Source: Candidatus Eiseniibacteriota bacterium (GTDB taxonomy: Bacteria; Eisenbacteria; RBG-16-71-46; SZUA-252). From it: a stretch of DNA of 61,582 nt. Both the position numbers and the translations under genes were made by a program. Below, in pieces: positions 39,721 to 48,651 of the stretch. Where the stretch lies: the NCBI GenBank assembly GCA_003235575.1, contig QJVW01000079.1, forward strand, positions 89,525 to 151,106. Reading direction: 5' to 3'. The number at the start of each line of letters is the position of its first letter. Within the stretch, counting starts at the first letter, position 1. The notes below the pieces were generated by a model that had not been told where the DNA came from, did no database searches, and saw nothing but the letters and a program-made list of their open reading frames with translations.

Positions 39721-40992
39721 CTACTTCAAGATAGAGAACTGTCCCTTCGCGACGCCCTCGGGCGTCTCGACTCGGTAGAAGTAGACGCCGGACGGGAGGC
39801 TCGCACCGCTCCGGTCACGACCATCGAACGAGACTTCATGCGTCCCCGCCGGGACCACCTGCTTCTCGAGCAGCGTCCGGACGAGGCGGCCGTTGAGATC
39901 GAACATCCGCACGGCGACCGGACCCGAGGTCGCGGTCCGGAAGGACAGGACTCCCGCCGGGTTGAGCGGATTCGGTGAAATCGACGCCGCCGGGCTGCCC
40001 ATCGGGGGATCGATGACGGTGATCGCATCGCTGCCGCTGAACGTCTCGCCCGACACCAGGGCGCCGGTGATCGTCAGGTTGTTGACCCCCGGCGTGAGCA
40101 GCGGGTCGAGGTCGCTGCGGCTGAACTTCACCATCAGATCCGGCACGTCGTTCAGATTGTGGTCTCCGATGACGGCGAACTTGCTGCTGGGGACGATCGA
40201 TCCGGCCAGGCGCAGGGACGTGGGATCGACGCTCCCGATATCGAAACCGTCCATCTCGAGGTAGACCGTGACGAGTGGGGCATGGCTGTCGAGGTTGATG
40301 ACGTTCGGATCGATGTTCACGGTCGGCGCCAGCGCACGGAAGTCGACGTTGTCGTAAAGCATTCCGGACGGCTGATACCCCGTGGTGGTGCTTGCGAAGC
40401 CGTACTGCACGATCTGTCCCACGAGGCCAGCGTCGATGTGGAGCGAGATCGCGTAGCGGTTCCACGTATCCGGGATGGACGTCATGTCGACCGGGAGGAA
40501 GTTGGTCGTTGCGTATCCAGCCGCCGGATTCAGGGTCTTGATGAACGCGATCGCGGTGGACGAGCCGGCCAGGTCTCCGTGCTTCGCGTCGAACTGGAAG
40601 AACCACGTGCTTCCGACGTCTCCCGCGCCGACGACACTCTCCCTGAAGACGTTCGCCTCGATGAAGAAGCCGATGCCGTGATCTGTATTGTTGTAGTCGT
40701 TGTAGACGACGATCTGCTGCGCGCCCTGATCCGGTCCGCCCTCGCCCGCGGCGACACTGCAGAATCCGGGCGTGCCGTTGGGCGCGGGGAACACGCCGTA
40801 GCCGTACGCGTAGCCCCACCCGGGATCAAAGACATTGCCGAAGACGAGCCAGCCGTCGCCCCCTAGGGCGCCGGAATCCGCCTGGTTCAGCCCCTCGAAA
40901 TCCTGGTTATAGGGCGATAGATCCGCTCGCCCTACCCCGGGCGTGAGCACTAGAAAGGCCGCGATAAGGACGATCGTTACTCGAGCTAGCAT
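39721..40992 (-). CDS. Secreted paralogue of 38491..39474 with an additional beta-domain and FlgD/T9SS-like tail
   Basis: Extensive similarity to the neighbouring gene, plus inserted NIDPNVINLDSH...IGDHNLNDVPDLMVKFSR module. Confidence 0.8.
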   Translation of the reverse strand: MLARVTIVLIAAFLVLTPGVGRADLSPYNQDFEGLNQADSGALGGDGWLVFGNVFDPGWGYAYGYGVFPAPNGTPGFCSVAAGEGGPDQGAQQIVVYNDYNNTDHGIGFFIEANVFRESVVGAGDVGSTWFFQFDAKHGDLAGSSTAIAFIKTLNPAAGYATTNFLPVDMTSIPDTWNRYAISLHIDAGLVGQIVQYGFASTTTGYQPSGMLYDNVDFRALAPTVNIDPNVINLDSHAPLVTVYLEMDGFDIGSVDPTSLRLAGSIVPSSKFAVIGDHNLNDVPDLMVKFSRSDLDPLLTPGVNNLTITGALVSGETFSGSDAITVIDPPMGSPAASISPNPLNPAGVLSFRTATSGPVAVRMFDLNGRLVRTLLEKQVVPAGTHEVSFDGRDRSGASLPSGVYFYRVETPEGVAKGQFSILK

Positions 40993-41099
40993 CGCACTCC
41001 CCTTTCGCTGGTGGTACCGCGTGTGGCGGGGGACCGGGCGGTCGACGCCCGGGAAGCGTATCGCCCCGCTGGTGCATTCTTCGATCACGACTAGGGTAC

Positions 41100-41124
41100 A
41101 CTATGTTCGCTAAGAAAACAAAGT
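41100..41124. promoter_or_regulatory. Operator site 2 overlapping a minus-strand promoter
   Basis: ACTATGTTCGCTAAGAAAACAAAGT, 9/12 half-site symmetry. Minus strand -35 TTGTTT, 17 bp, -10 TACCCT. Confidence 0.78.
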
Positions 41125-41179
41125 CTGCCGACGCTATTCAATGGGTCCAGCGAGCCCGTCGGCGCGTTACGCCTTTCGG

Positions 41180-44100
41180 CTACCCCTCGGCATTCGTCAT
41201 CGTCCGTTCCGGCGTCGGTTCCATCCGCACGAGGACCCGATCGGGAACGACGACATCGATTCGGGCGATCGTTCCGGTTCGGCGAAATAGCGATCGGCTC
41301 GTTCCGACGTCCAGGCTGCAGCCGGGGTAATGAAGGGAGTTGCCGTCCGACGCCGTGACACGGATGGACGCCTCGCCCTCGCCCAGCGCGTAGACGACGG
41401 GCACCTGGCAAACGGTGAAGGCCAGGGATCCGGCGGGGAGCTCGATCGTCCGGGGCGCTCCGTTCCGCTCGTGGTACCGGAACACGGCGCTCTCGGCCAG
41501 GAATTCGCGCCGGCGCAACAGCGATGGCCGGAAGCTCAAGAGCCCACGCTCCACGGTGACGCCCAGTTCGCCGTGGCGGGCCAGAATCATTTCCTTCACC
41601 TGTCCCGTCATTCCGGGTTGCTTGGCTCCCGCGTGCGCCGGCGTGTGGGAGTAGGGATCGGTTGGAAACGCCCCATACTCCGACACGGTCTTCTCGAATC
41701 CGAATCCGGCGCGGATCCGGAAGTAGGCGGCGGCCAGCGCTTCCCGGATCGGCTTCGGCTGCGCTTCGCGTGCGGCCCTCAACGAGAGCTCCTGGACCGC
41801 GAGGAGGAGCTTCGCGACCATGTGCCAGTAGATCGAACCCAGGCCCTCGTACGCGTACATGGCGCCGGAACGGCCCGTGTACGCGTGGTGCCCGAACACC
41901 GACTCGAAGAGATCGAGCACTGCCTGCCGGTCCATGCGCACCGCCGCGCTCCAACGGTCCGACCGCGCCAGATGATCCAGAGCCGCGCCTAGATCGACAG
42001 CGTGTCGCAGGTCCCCGTGGAAGCGGTAGACGCCAAGCGCGTCCCTCTCGAGCACCGCCTTCTCTCCCGCGTCCAGCAGGGAACGGAGGAGCGGCACGGC
42101 CATGACTCGTTCCTCGGGAACCCGGTTTCGCTCCCGAAAGCCCGGCAGGGTCTTGACCGGGTAGAGCAGGAAACTCCTCTGGTCGGGACGGTACAGGCGG
42201 CTATCGAAGAGGCTCGAAAGGAGCCGAACCGCCTCGCCGGCGTCCACGGCGCCGGAACCCAGGGCCGCGACCTGGCCCTCGAGCATCTCTTCCAGGTGGC
42301 GCACGTGGGCGTCCTGGCCGTCTCGCGTGATCTGGAGAATGTTGTACGAGTGATAGAGCCCGTCTTCTCTGCGATTCGTGCGGATCGCGTGATCGATGTG
42401 CTCCCCGGCGGATCGACAGAACGCGATGCAATCCGCGACCGGCACGGCCGTGGTCGCGCCGGAGAACCCCCGGAGGTACAGGGCATCGCGGTACTCGGAG
42501 AAGGCGTTTCCCAGCGCATCGAGCATTCGCTTGCGATCGTCGTCGTTCCACGTCTCGGTATCGCGCGGTGGGCGGTGTTCGTGCAGGATGGCCTGGAGCC
42601 GCCGAAGCCAGGTCGCCACTTCCGCCGAGATCGGGGCCGGGGCGGCCGGACGTCCTTCGAGAAGGCGCTCCAGGAAGCGGAGGTAGCGTCGGAGATAGAA
42701 GAGCGTGACCATGGAAACGCCGTTTCCGGCCAGCGCGTTGTTGGCGTCGTTCCACTCGGGACGCTGCGTGTTCATCCAGATGCCGCCGCCCGGCACGAAG
42801 TTGGACATCTTGGAGAGGGCGGGGACGAACAGCTTCTCCAGCAGCGTGACGTGGTGGATCGCTGCGTCCGGGCCGCGGACGAGTCGCCCATCGGTTCCCG
42901 TCGTCGCGACGCGCTCCTCGATCTCCGCCGCCAGATCGGCGTCGTAGACGATGCTGGCCCTCGGATCGGCCACGATTTCCTCGTAGGACTTCAGGCGGTA
43001 GGGAACGTCGGCATAGCAGAACGCCGCCTTGTCGATGAGTCGTTCCAACGTCCCCGGCGAGAACCGCGCCTGCGCCTCCAGCAACCGGAGCAGGTAGACG
43101 ATCTGGTGATCGCCCCAATACCCGATGTGGCTCCAGGGCGCGTCCGGTTCGGGCACTTCCCAATCGATGCCGTCCCGCGTGATGCGATACGGGTTGAAGC
43201 CGTCCACGGTGGATGCGTTGACGAACTTGGCGATGACCCCGGGCAGGAACTCCGGGAAGCTGAAGCAGAGCGCCTCCCAGTTCTGAAAGATGTCGCGCCA
43301 ATTTCCCTCGTAGTGGATCTCGCGTTCACCGTCCGCGTTCTTGCCCCGTATCGCAAACCGGTTCCACGGGCGACTGGGGTCGCCATGGCGGCGGCCGAAT
43401 GTGAGCGGCAGATACTCGTAGCAGAGGCGAAGGATATTCGCGTCCTGCCATCCCTCCGCGGTCCGGAGGAGCTCGGGCGCCGCGATCTCGGCGGGCAGCG
43501 CCCGCAGGGCCGTTCGGTGCCGGGAGGCGGCGGCACGGTTTCGCGTTTCGACGAAGGCGATCAGGTCCGCGGTCGGCACATCGTAGTTCTTCGCGAAGAT
43601 GCCCCCGCGCATGTTGTTGAACAAGACGCTGGCAAAGTGATGCGCCGCCGCCTCGGGGTGGCCGGTCCGCTGCAGGCCGTCCGCGCTGCCGACGATTCGA
43701 ACCAGGTTCTCGCTTGCCGCGGCGAGGCTCGCCTCCAGGCGCCTCCCGAGATCTCCCTCTTCCAGCAGCCGGGCCTGGAGCGCCGCTACGTGTACGTGGC
43801 TTTGTCCGACGTCGGCGACGATCTGCCACGTGGCCTCCGCGCCCGGGCACAGTTCGAGCGAGGACGCTACGAGGTAGTTGCCCCGGCGGCCGGTGAGGAC
43901 GACGTCCGCGCACGGCGTATCGCCGGAGCGGAACGCGTTCACCGCGTCGAGGGAAAGCGAAATCGTGGCCGTCTCGAGTCCACGGCTCCACACGGTCGTC
44001 GCGCGGAGCTCCTCGGCGGCCTCCGCCCGATCGGTGATCTTCGCCGTGAGCGAGAAGATCCCCAGCCGCGTCGCCGGGTCGACCTCGGCGCGCTTGTAGG

Positions 44101-44749
44101 CGTCCACCAGACAGCTCGCCTGCTGTTGCAGAAGCAAGGGGGCGCCGTGAGGCAGGATGTTTCGCAAGCCGTCGAGCAGGGCGACCGTGGCGGCTCCCGC
44201 TCCAAGATTTTCGAGCGACGCGGTGCGGACGATTCCAAACTCATCGCATCCGGACCACCGGTATCGGAAGCGCAGTCCCAGATCGTGGCGGATCTCCTCG
44301 AAGAGGAGGCGACTCCCCACGATGTTCTTGTAGAGATTGCGCTCGACGAACGAGGCCTCCGCGGGATGCTCCGCGAAGGGCTCCCAGAGCAGAGACGGAC
44401 CGTCCGCGCGTCGGACCCGGAGCAAGGTGATCGGCCCGGTGTGGTGGTGTCCGTCGTGCAGCTTGTCAACGGTCTCGTAGGGGAAGAGCGCGCCGTCCGG
44501 GTCCCGCCGCCCCGCGGTCAACCCGCCACCCGATGTGACGAACATCCAGATATCGGTGTCGCTCGCGAGGCTCATCAGGAAGGGGTGGAGACGGTGGAAG
44601 GCGGAAATCCGGTAATACGCCTCTCCATCCAGTTCGACGAAGGCGCCGGCGGGGGACGCGGGGTCCGCGCCCGGCGACGCCTTCGGCGCCCGCGTGTCTC
44701 TGTCCGCGCCGGATGTTGGTGTGAGGGAGGGGTCCATCGTTCCGATCAC
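41180..44749 (-). CDS. Large (about 1189 aa) glycoside phosphorylase candidate, GH94-clan-like (possibly GH149/GH161 beta-1,3-glucan phosphorylase)
   Basis: Very large single protein with GYWGDHQIVYLLRLLE and RPEWNDANNALAGNGVSMVTLFYLRRYL; sits in a GH16/GH17 operon. GTG start overlaps the GH17 stop; alternative ATG 44737. Exact GH family not verified. Confidence 0.6.
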   Translation of the reverse strand: MIGTMDPSLTPTSGADRDTRAPKASPGADPASPAGAFVELDGEAYYRISAFHRLHPFLMSLASDTDIWMFVTSGGGLTAGRRDPDGALFPYETVDKLHDGHHHTGPITLLRVRRADGPSLLWEPFAEHPAEASFVERNLYKNIVGSRLLFEEIRHDLGLRFRYRWSGCDEFGIVRTASLENLGAGAATVALLDGLRNILPHGAPLLLQQQASCLVDAYKRAEVDPATRLGIFSLTAKITDRAEAAEELRATTVWSRGLETATISLSLDAVNAFRSGDTPCADVVLTGRRGNYLVASSLELCPGAEATWQIVADVGQSHVHVAALQARLLEEGDLGRRLEASLAAASENLVRIVGSADGLQRTGHPEAAAHHFASVLFNNMRGGIFAKNYDVPTADLIAFVETRNRAAASRHRTALRALPAEIAAPELLRTAEGWQDANILRLCYEYLPLTFGRRHGDPSRPWNRFAIRGKNADGEREIHYEGNWRDIFQNWEALCFSFPEFLPGVIAKFVNASTVDGFNPYRITRDGIDWEVPEPDAPWSHIGYWGDHQIVYLLRLLEAQARFSPGTLERLIDKAAFCYADVPYRLKSYEEIVADPRASIVYDADLAAEIEERVATTGTDGRLVRGPDAAIHHVTLLEKLFVPALSKMSNFVPGGGIWMNTQRPEWNDANNALAGNGVSMVTLFYLRRYLRFLERLLEGRPAAPAPISAEVATWLRRLQAILHEHRPPRDTETWNDDDRKRMLDALGNAFSEYRDALYLRGFSGATTAVPVADCIAFCRSAGEHIDHAIRTNRREDGLYHSYNILQITRDGQDAHVRHLEEMLEGQVAALGSGAVDAGEAVRLLSSLFDSRLYRPDQRSFLLYPVKTLPGFRERNRVPEERVMAVPLLRSLLDAGEKAVLERDALGVYRFHGDLRHAVDLGAALDHLARSDRWSAAVRMDRQAVLDLFESVFGHHAYTGRSGAMYAYEGLGSIYWHMVAKLLLAVQELSLRAAREAQPKPIREALAAAYFRIRAGFGFEKTVSEYGAFPTDPYSHTPAHAGAKQPGMTGQVKEMILARHGELGVTVERGLLSFRPSLLRRREFLAESAVFRYHERNGAPRTIELPAGSLAFTVCQVPVVYALGEGEASIRVTASDGNSLHYPGCSLDVGTSRSLFRRTGTIARIDVVVPDRVLVRMEPTPERTMTNAEG

Positions 44750-45825
44750 CCGTGGTTCCGGATCACGCGCTTGGGAGTTCGATCCGCGCGGAAGAAGCCC
44801 CAGTGCTTCTCCGCGTCGCCCGAATCGGAGCTTCCCTTCCAGTTTTCATCGAAGGCCTCGAAGAAGAACGTGACGACCCGCTCGCGCCGGGCCCACGCCG
44901 CGAAGGCGGTGCAGAACGCCTCCTGCGCTTCCTCGTCGGCCGGCGCCTTCATGAGTTCGCCCTGCTCGCCCGAGGAGAGTCGTTCGGTCGCCCAACCCGT
45001 CTCGCCGATCACGACCACCCGCCCGGGGTGCAGCGCCCGGACGTCGGCGTAGGTCTTCGCGGTCCAGTCGGGCGCATCCTGGACCGACACGCCATTCCAG
45101 AGCGGATGCATGTGGGTCATGATGAAATCGATCTCCCGCGCGAGCGCGCGGCTCGCCGGCTTGTTCCAGAAGTTGTAGTCGTCCGCCGTGGTTACCGGCA
45201 CGGAAGTGCGGGCGCGCAGTTCCCGAACGTACTGGATGAGAACGGGCGCCGCGACGCGATGCGAGGACCAGAAGATCTGCGTCTCGTTCCCGACACTCAG
45301 GCCGCTCACGATGTCCGGGTACGTGGCGGCCAGGCGGACGGCCGATTCGACTTCCGCTCGATTGGCGGCGGCCGCTTCGGGGCGGGGCGTGACGACGTTG
45401 CCGGCCGAATCCCGCACGGCCTCGGCGTCGATCCAGACGCCAAGCAGTACGCGGAGCGGCATCTGATTCGCGTGAATCACCTGCAGGATGCTGTCCGCCG
45501 GGCCGGTGGCTTGATAGATCCGGATCAGGCTCCAATGGCGCCGCATCAGCTCCAGATCCTCGCGGATTTCATGCTTGGTGGGGGACGGGCCGCCGGGGCG
45601 CTGGCCGTCCCGATGCGGTCCGTAGGCGATCGCCTCTCCAATCCAGGAACCGTCCCCTTGCGGCCGGAAGGGGCGCGTCACGAACGGATCCTCGCGCGTG
45701 TAGCCGCGTGCCGTCGTCCCGTCGCGCGGCGCGTCGATGTTCGCCGCGCCGTCGGCGTGGGCGCAGGCGGCGCCAAGAGCGAGGAGAAGGGGAAGGCCGC
45801 GGCGGCAAGCCGCACGGAGCGTCAT
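44746..45825 (-). CDS. GH17-like beta-1,3-glucanase, exported
   Basis: LIRIYQATGP, LSVGNETQIFW (acid/base), VVVIGETGWATE (nucleophile), FFFEAFDENWKG...EKHWGFF. Confidence 0.85.
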   Translation of the reverse strand: MTLRAACRRGLPLLLALGAACAHADGAANIDAPRDGTTARGYTREDPFVTRPFRPQGDGSWIGEAIAYGPHRDGQRPGGPSPTKHEIREDLELMRRHWSLIRIYQATGPADSILQVIHANQMPLRVLLGVWIDAEAVRDSAGNVVTPRPEAAAANRAEVESAVRLAATYPDIVSGLSVGNETQIFWSSHRVAAPVLIQYVRELRARTSVPVTTADDYNFWNKPASRALAREIDFIMTHMHPLWNGVSVQDAPDWTAKTYADVRALHPGRVVVIGETGWATERLSSGEQGELMKAPADEEAQEAFCTAFAAWARRERVVTFFFEAFDENWKGSSDSGDAEKHWGFFRADRTPKRVIRNHG

Positions 45826-45868
45826 GTCACACCACGTCCTTCGCGTGTCGGGGCGCATCGCATGCGGC

Positions 45869-47524
45869 CTACCGAACCAGCACCATGCGCCTCGTCTCGA
45901 CGGCGCCGTTCAAGCGAAAGCGGGAAAGATAGACCCCGGCGGCGACGCGCCGGCCCGAGTCGTCCCGGCCATCCCAAACGACTTCATGATTTCCGGCCGG
46001 GATCGCATCGTCGAGCAGCGAGCGCACGAGTCTTCCGGAAACATCGAAGACCATGATCTGCATGCGGCCGGCCCGCGGCGCGGCGTAGCGAATCGTCGTG
46101 CTTGCCTGGAAGGGGTTTGGCCGGGGCGCGCCCAGCAGCGGCCTCGGAGCGTCGAGCGGCGTGGCCGCGCTGACGACGCAGGGCGTCCCGGGGCAAGCCG
46201 GGACGAACGTGAAGGCGTCGAACACCACTTCCTGGCTCGTAGCGGGCGGTCCCGTGACCTGCCAGAAGTTGAGATGCACGCGAGGCCTGTCGGGCCGCGG
46301 CACGTGCGGTCCCGCGTAGGTCCACGCGTGAATCATGTTCGCCGCGGATTCGGCGCCGGGTCCGCCCCGCCAGCTGCGGTACTCCACGCGATCGGGTAGC
46401 CATCGGAACGCGTGCGTGGCGACCTCGTCGTCGGCGAAGGTCGCATCGAAGCGGTTGATGTTCCCGGGCCAGTCGAACGGCTGGGCGACGAATTGCGCCA
46501 CGGCGTTTCCCGGATCGCCCCAGCGGCTGAACTCCACGTCGATCTCATTGAACGGGTTCCACCACAGGAAGCCCGGATCCCAGCAGGCGCCGTATTCCCA
46601 GAGAAAGAGTCCGAGAACGGTATTCGGATCCAGGGTGTCCAGCCGCCCGCGCGTCGTGAAGCGGTAGTCGCCGTACCCGAGCGCTTCCTCCAGCGTCACC
46701 TCGGTGCTGTTCCAGGCGCCGCTGATTTGCCGGATGGTCAGGTGGAGCCGGCCGTCGAGGTCGACCCAGACGGAGTTCGTGGCATCGCTGAAGAAACTGG
46801 GGCCGGGGTCGTAGAAGCCCGGGCCCTTCACGCGCCACGTTCGGCCGCTGAAGTCGATGGTCCGTCCCCCGGGGAAGTCGAACCACTGACGATCGGCAAG
46901 TGTCGGAGGTCCGAGGTTTTCGAACGTGGCGTGGTCGTACAGCACGTCGGGCGTCGGGTCGGTGGGGCTCTGCAGGGCGCCAAGCAGAAACCGCGCCTTG
47001 ACCGTCCCGACCGGCGCGGCCTGGCTCTGAAAGGACATCGCCGTGAACTGGTCGGTCGGCGTGGCGGCGTCCGCCGCCACGTGGGATTCGTAGGAGATCA
47101 GGCCGCCGCCACCATCCCGCCACTCGATGTTCACGATCGCCTGAGACTGGCCCACCAGGGGCCTCGACGCGGGATGGGACACCCAGACCGCCGCGGACCA
47201 GCGTTCTCCGGGCGCCGAGTCGAATTCCTGCCAGTACCCGGAAACGTCCCAGGTTCCCGTATTTGGGCCGCTGACGCGCGCCGACCTGGCTCCGTGAATC
47301 GCCGTGGTCGAGGAGCCGACGGCGCCGAACTGATACCAGCCTCCGAAGACCGCGCCGGAAGACCCCGAAATCTCGAAGCTGGGGTTGGCGAGCAGGCACT
47401 GGGCGGCCGTATCCCGGGCGGGGGCGATGAGGGGTAGGGCGAGGGCGATGAGGACGCACCGTCCGAGGCGCCGCCCTGCCGCGCCGAAGACCCCCGCACG
47501 CACGTCGATAGAGGCTGCAGTCAT
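45869..47524 (-). CDS. Secreted GH16-like protein with FlgD/T9SS-like C-terminal domain
   Basis: FNEIDVEFSRWGDPGNAVAQFV and HAFRWLPDRVEYRSW; C-terminal NPFQASTTIRYAAPRAGRMQIMVFDVSGRLVRSLL. Confidence 0.78.
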   Translation of the reverse strand: MTAASIDVRAGVFGAAGRRLGRCVLIALALPLIAPARDTAAQCLLANPSFEISGSSGAVFGGWYQFGAVGSSTTAIHGARSARVSGPNTGTWDVSGYWQEFDSAPGERWSAAVWVSHPASRPLVGQSQAIVNIEWRDGGGGLISYESHVAADAATPTDQFTAMSFQSQAAPVGTVKARFLLGALQSPTDPTPDVLYDHATFENLGPPTLADRQWFDFPGGRTIDFSGRTWRVKGPGFYDPGPSFFSDATNSVWVDLDGRLHLTIRQISGAWNSTEVTLEEALGYGDYRFTTRGRLDTLDPNTVLGLFLWEYGACWDPGFLWWNPFNEIDVEFSRWGDPGNAVAQFVAQPFDWPGNINRFDATFADDEVATHAFRWLPDRVEYRSWRGGPGAESAANMIHAWTYAGPHVPRPDRPRVHLNFWQVTGPPATSQEVVFDAFTFVPACPGTPCVVSAATPLDAPRPLLGAPRPNPFQASTTIRYAAPRAGRMQIMVFDVSGRLVRSLLDDAIPAGNHEVVWDGRDDSGRRVAAGVYLSRFRLNGAVETRRMVLVR

Positions 47525-47593
47525 CGTCTTTCCCGTAAGGTAGGATCGCGCCCAAGACCATTCGACCACTTGACAACGATACGGCAAGGATAC

Positions 47594-47618
47594 ACTATGT
47601 TCGGAAAGGAAACAAAGT
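47594..47618. promoter_or_regulatory. Operator site 3 in a divergent promoter region
   Basis: ACTATGTTCGGAAAGGAAACAAAGT. Minus strand -35 TTGTTT/17/-10 TATCCT; plus strand consensus TTGACA at 47570-47575 upstream. Confidence 0.78.
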
Positions 47619-47640
47619 CTATTTCCCGGAAGGAGAACCG

Positions 47641-48651
47641 GTGCCGGAGACCGTAGACACCGTGCGCCCGCCCCTCATGGAGGTGCGGGGCATTCGCAAG
47701 ACGTTCGTATCGCGGGGGCTCTTCGGACCGGCCAAGCGGACGGTGGCGGCCGAGGACGTCTCGTTCCGAATCCGCCGCGGCGAATCGATCGCGCTGGTGG
47801 GGGAATCCGGAAGCGGCAAGAGCACCCTGGCGCGATTGGTGCTGCGCCTCGAGCGGCCGGACTCCGGTGCGATCCGTCTGGATGGCGAGGACATGTTGGT
47901 GCGCGAGCCGCGGCGCATCTCGCTCGCGTACCGGGGCCGCGTTCAGATGGTCTTCCAGGATCCCTTCAGTTCACTGAACTCCGTCCACACAGTCGAGCAT
48001 CACCTCGTGCGCCCCCTCCTGCGTCACCGCCGCGTCGCCCCCGGCGATGCGCATGCCCGGGCGGGGGAACTGCTTCGGACCGTCGGACTCGAACCGCCGG
48101 AGGAGTTCCTCCGGCGCCATCCGTACGAACTCTCCGGGGGGCAGCGCCAACGCGTCGCGATCGCCCGCGCCCTGGCCGTGGAGCCCGACCTTCTCGTCGC
48201 CGACGAGCCCACGTCGATGCTCGACGTCTCCATCCGGATGGGCGTGCTCAACCTCCTCGCCGCCTTGAAGCGGGAGCGCCGCCTCGCCATTCTCCTCATC
48301 ACGCACGACCTCGCCTCCGCCCGCTACCTGGCGGACCGGCTTCTCGTTCTCTACCGTGGTCGCGTCGTGGAGGACGGGCCGGCAGGCACCGTCGTCGAAT
48401 CCCCCGCGCACCCCTACACGCGCGCGCTGATCGATTCGATCGCCGGCGCCGGGCGATCCGAGCCGTTGGCGCGCCGCGCGCCGGACGCCGGGACGACCGC
48501 GGCGGATCGGGGATGCCCCTTCGCGTCGCGCTGTCCCGAGGTGCGCGATCGCTGCCTCGCGATCGATCCCGCGCCACGCCTCGTCGAGGGACGCAGGGTG
48601 CGCTGCCATCTCTACCCCGAAACCGCCGCGGAGCAGGAGCGGGAAGCCTGA
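47641..48651 (+). CDS. Opp/Dpp-type ABC transporter ATPase (OppF-like)
   Basis: VGESGSGKSTLARLVLRLERP, LSGGQRQRVAIARALAVEPDLLVADEPTSMLD, C-terminal GCPFASRCPEVRDRC Opp-type Cys motif. GTG start after AAGGAG. Confidence 0.92.
   Translation: MPETVDTVRPPLMEVRGIRKTFVSRGLFGPAKRTVAAEDVSFRIRRGESIALVGESGSGKSTLARLVLRLERPDSGAIRLDGEDMLVREPRRISLAYRGRVQMVFQDPFSSLNSVHTVEHHLVRPLLRHRRVAPGDAHARAGELLRTVGLEPPEEFLRRHPYELSGGQRQRVAIARALAVEPDLLVADEPTSMLDVSIRMGVLNLLAALKRERRLAILLITHDLASARYLADRLLVLYRGRVVEDGPAGTVVESPAHPYTRALIDSIAGAGRSEPLARRAPDAGTTAADRGCPFASRCPEVRDRCLAIDPAPRLVEGRRVRCHLYPETAAEQEREA

Noticed and set aside
41127-41163. GCCGACG...CGTCGGC inverted repeat downstream of the phosphorylase
   Set aside because: 7-bp stem with a long loop; could be a terminator but evidence is weak next to the clear operator.
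42002-45052. 1016-aa plus ORF antisense to phosphorylase and GH17
   Set aside because: Shadow ORF; the minus strand carries coherent enzymes with overlapping start/stop codons.
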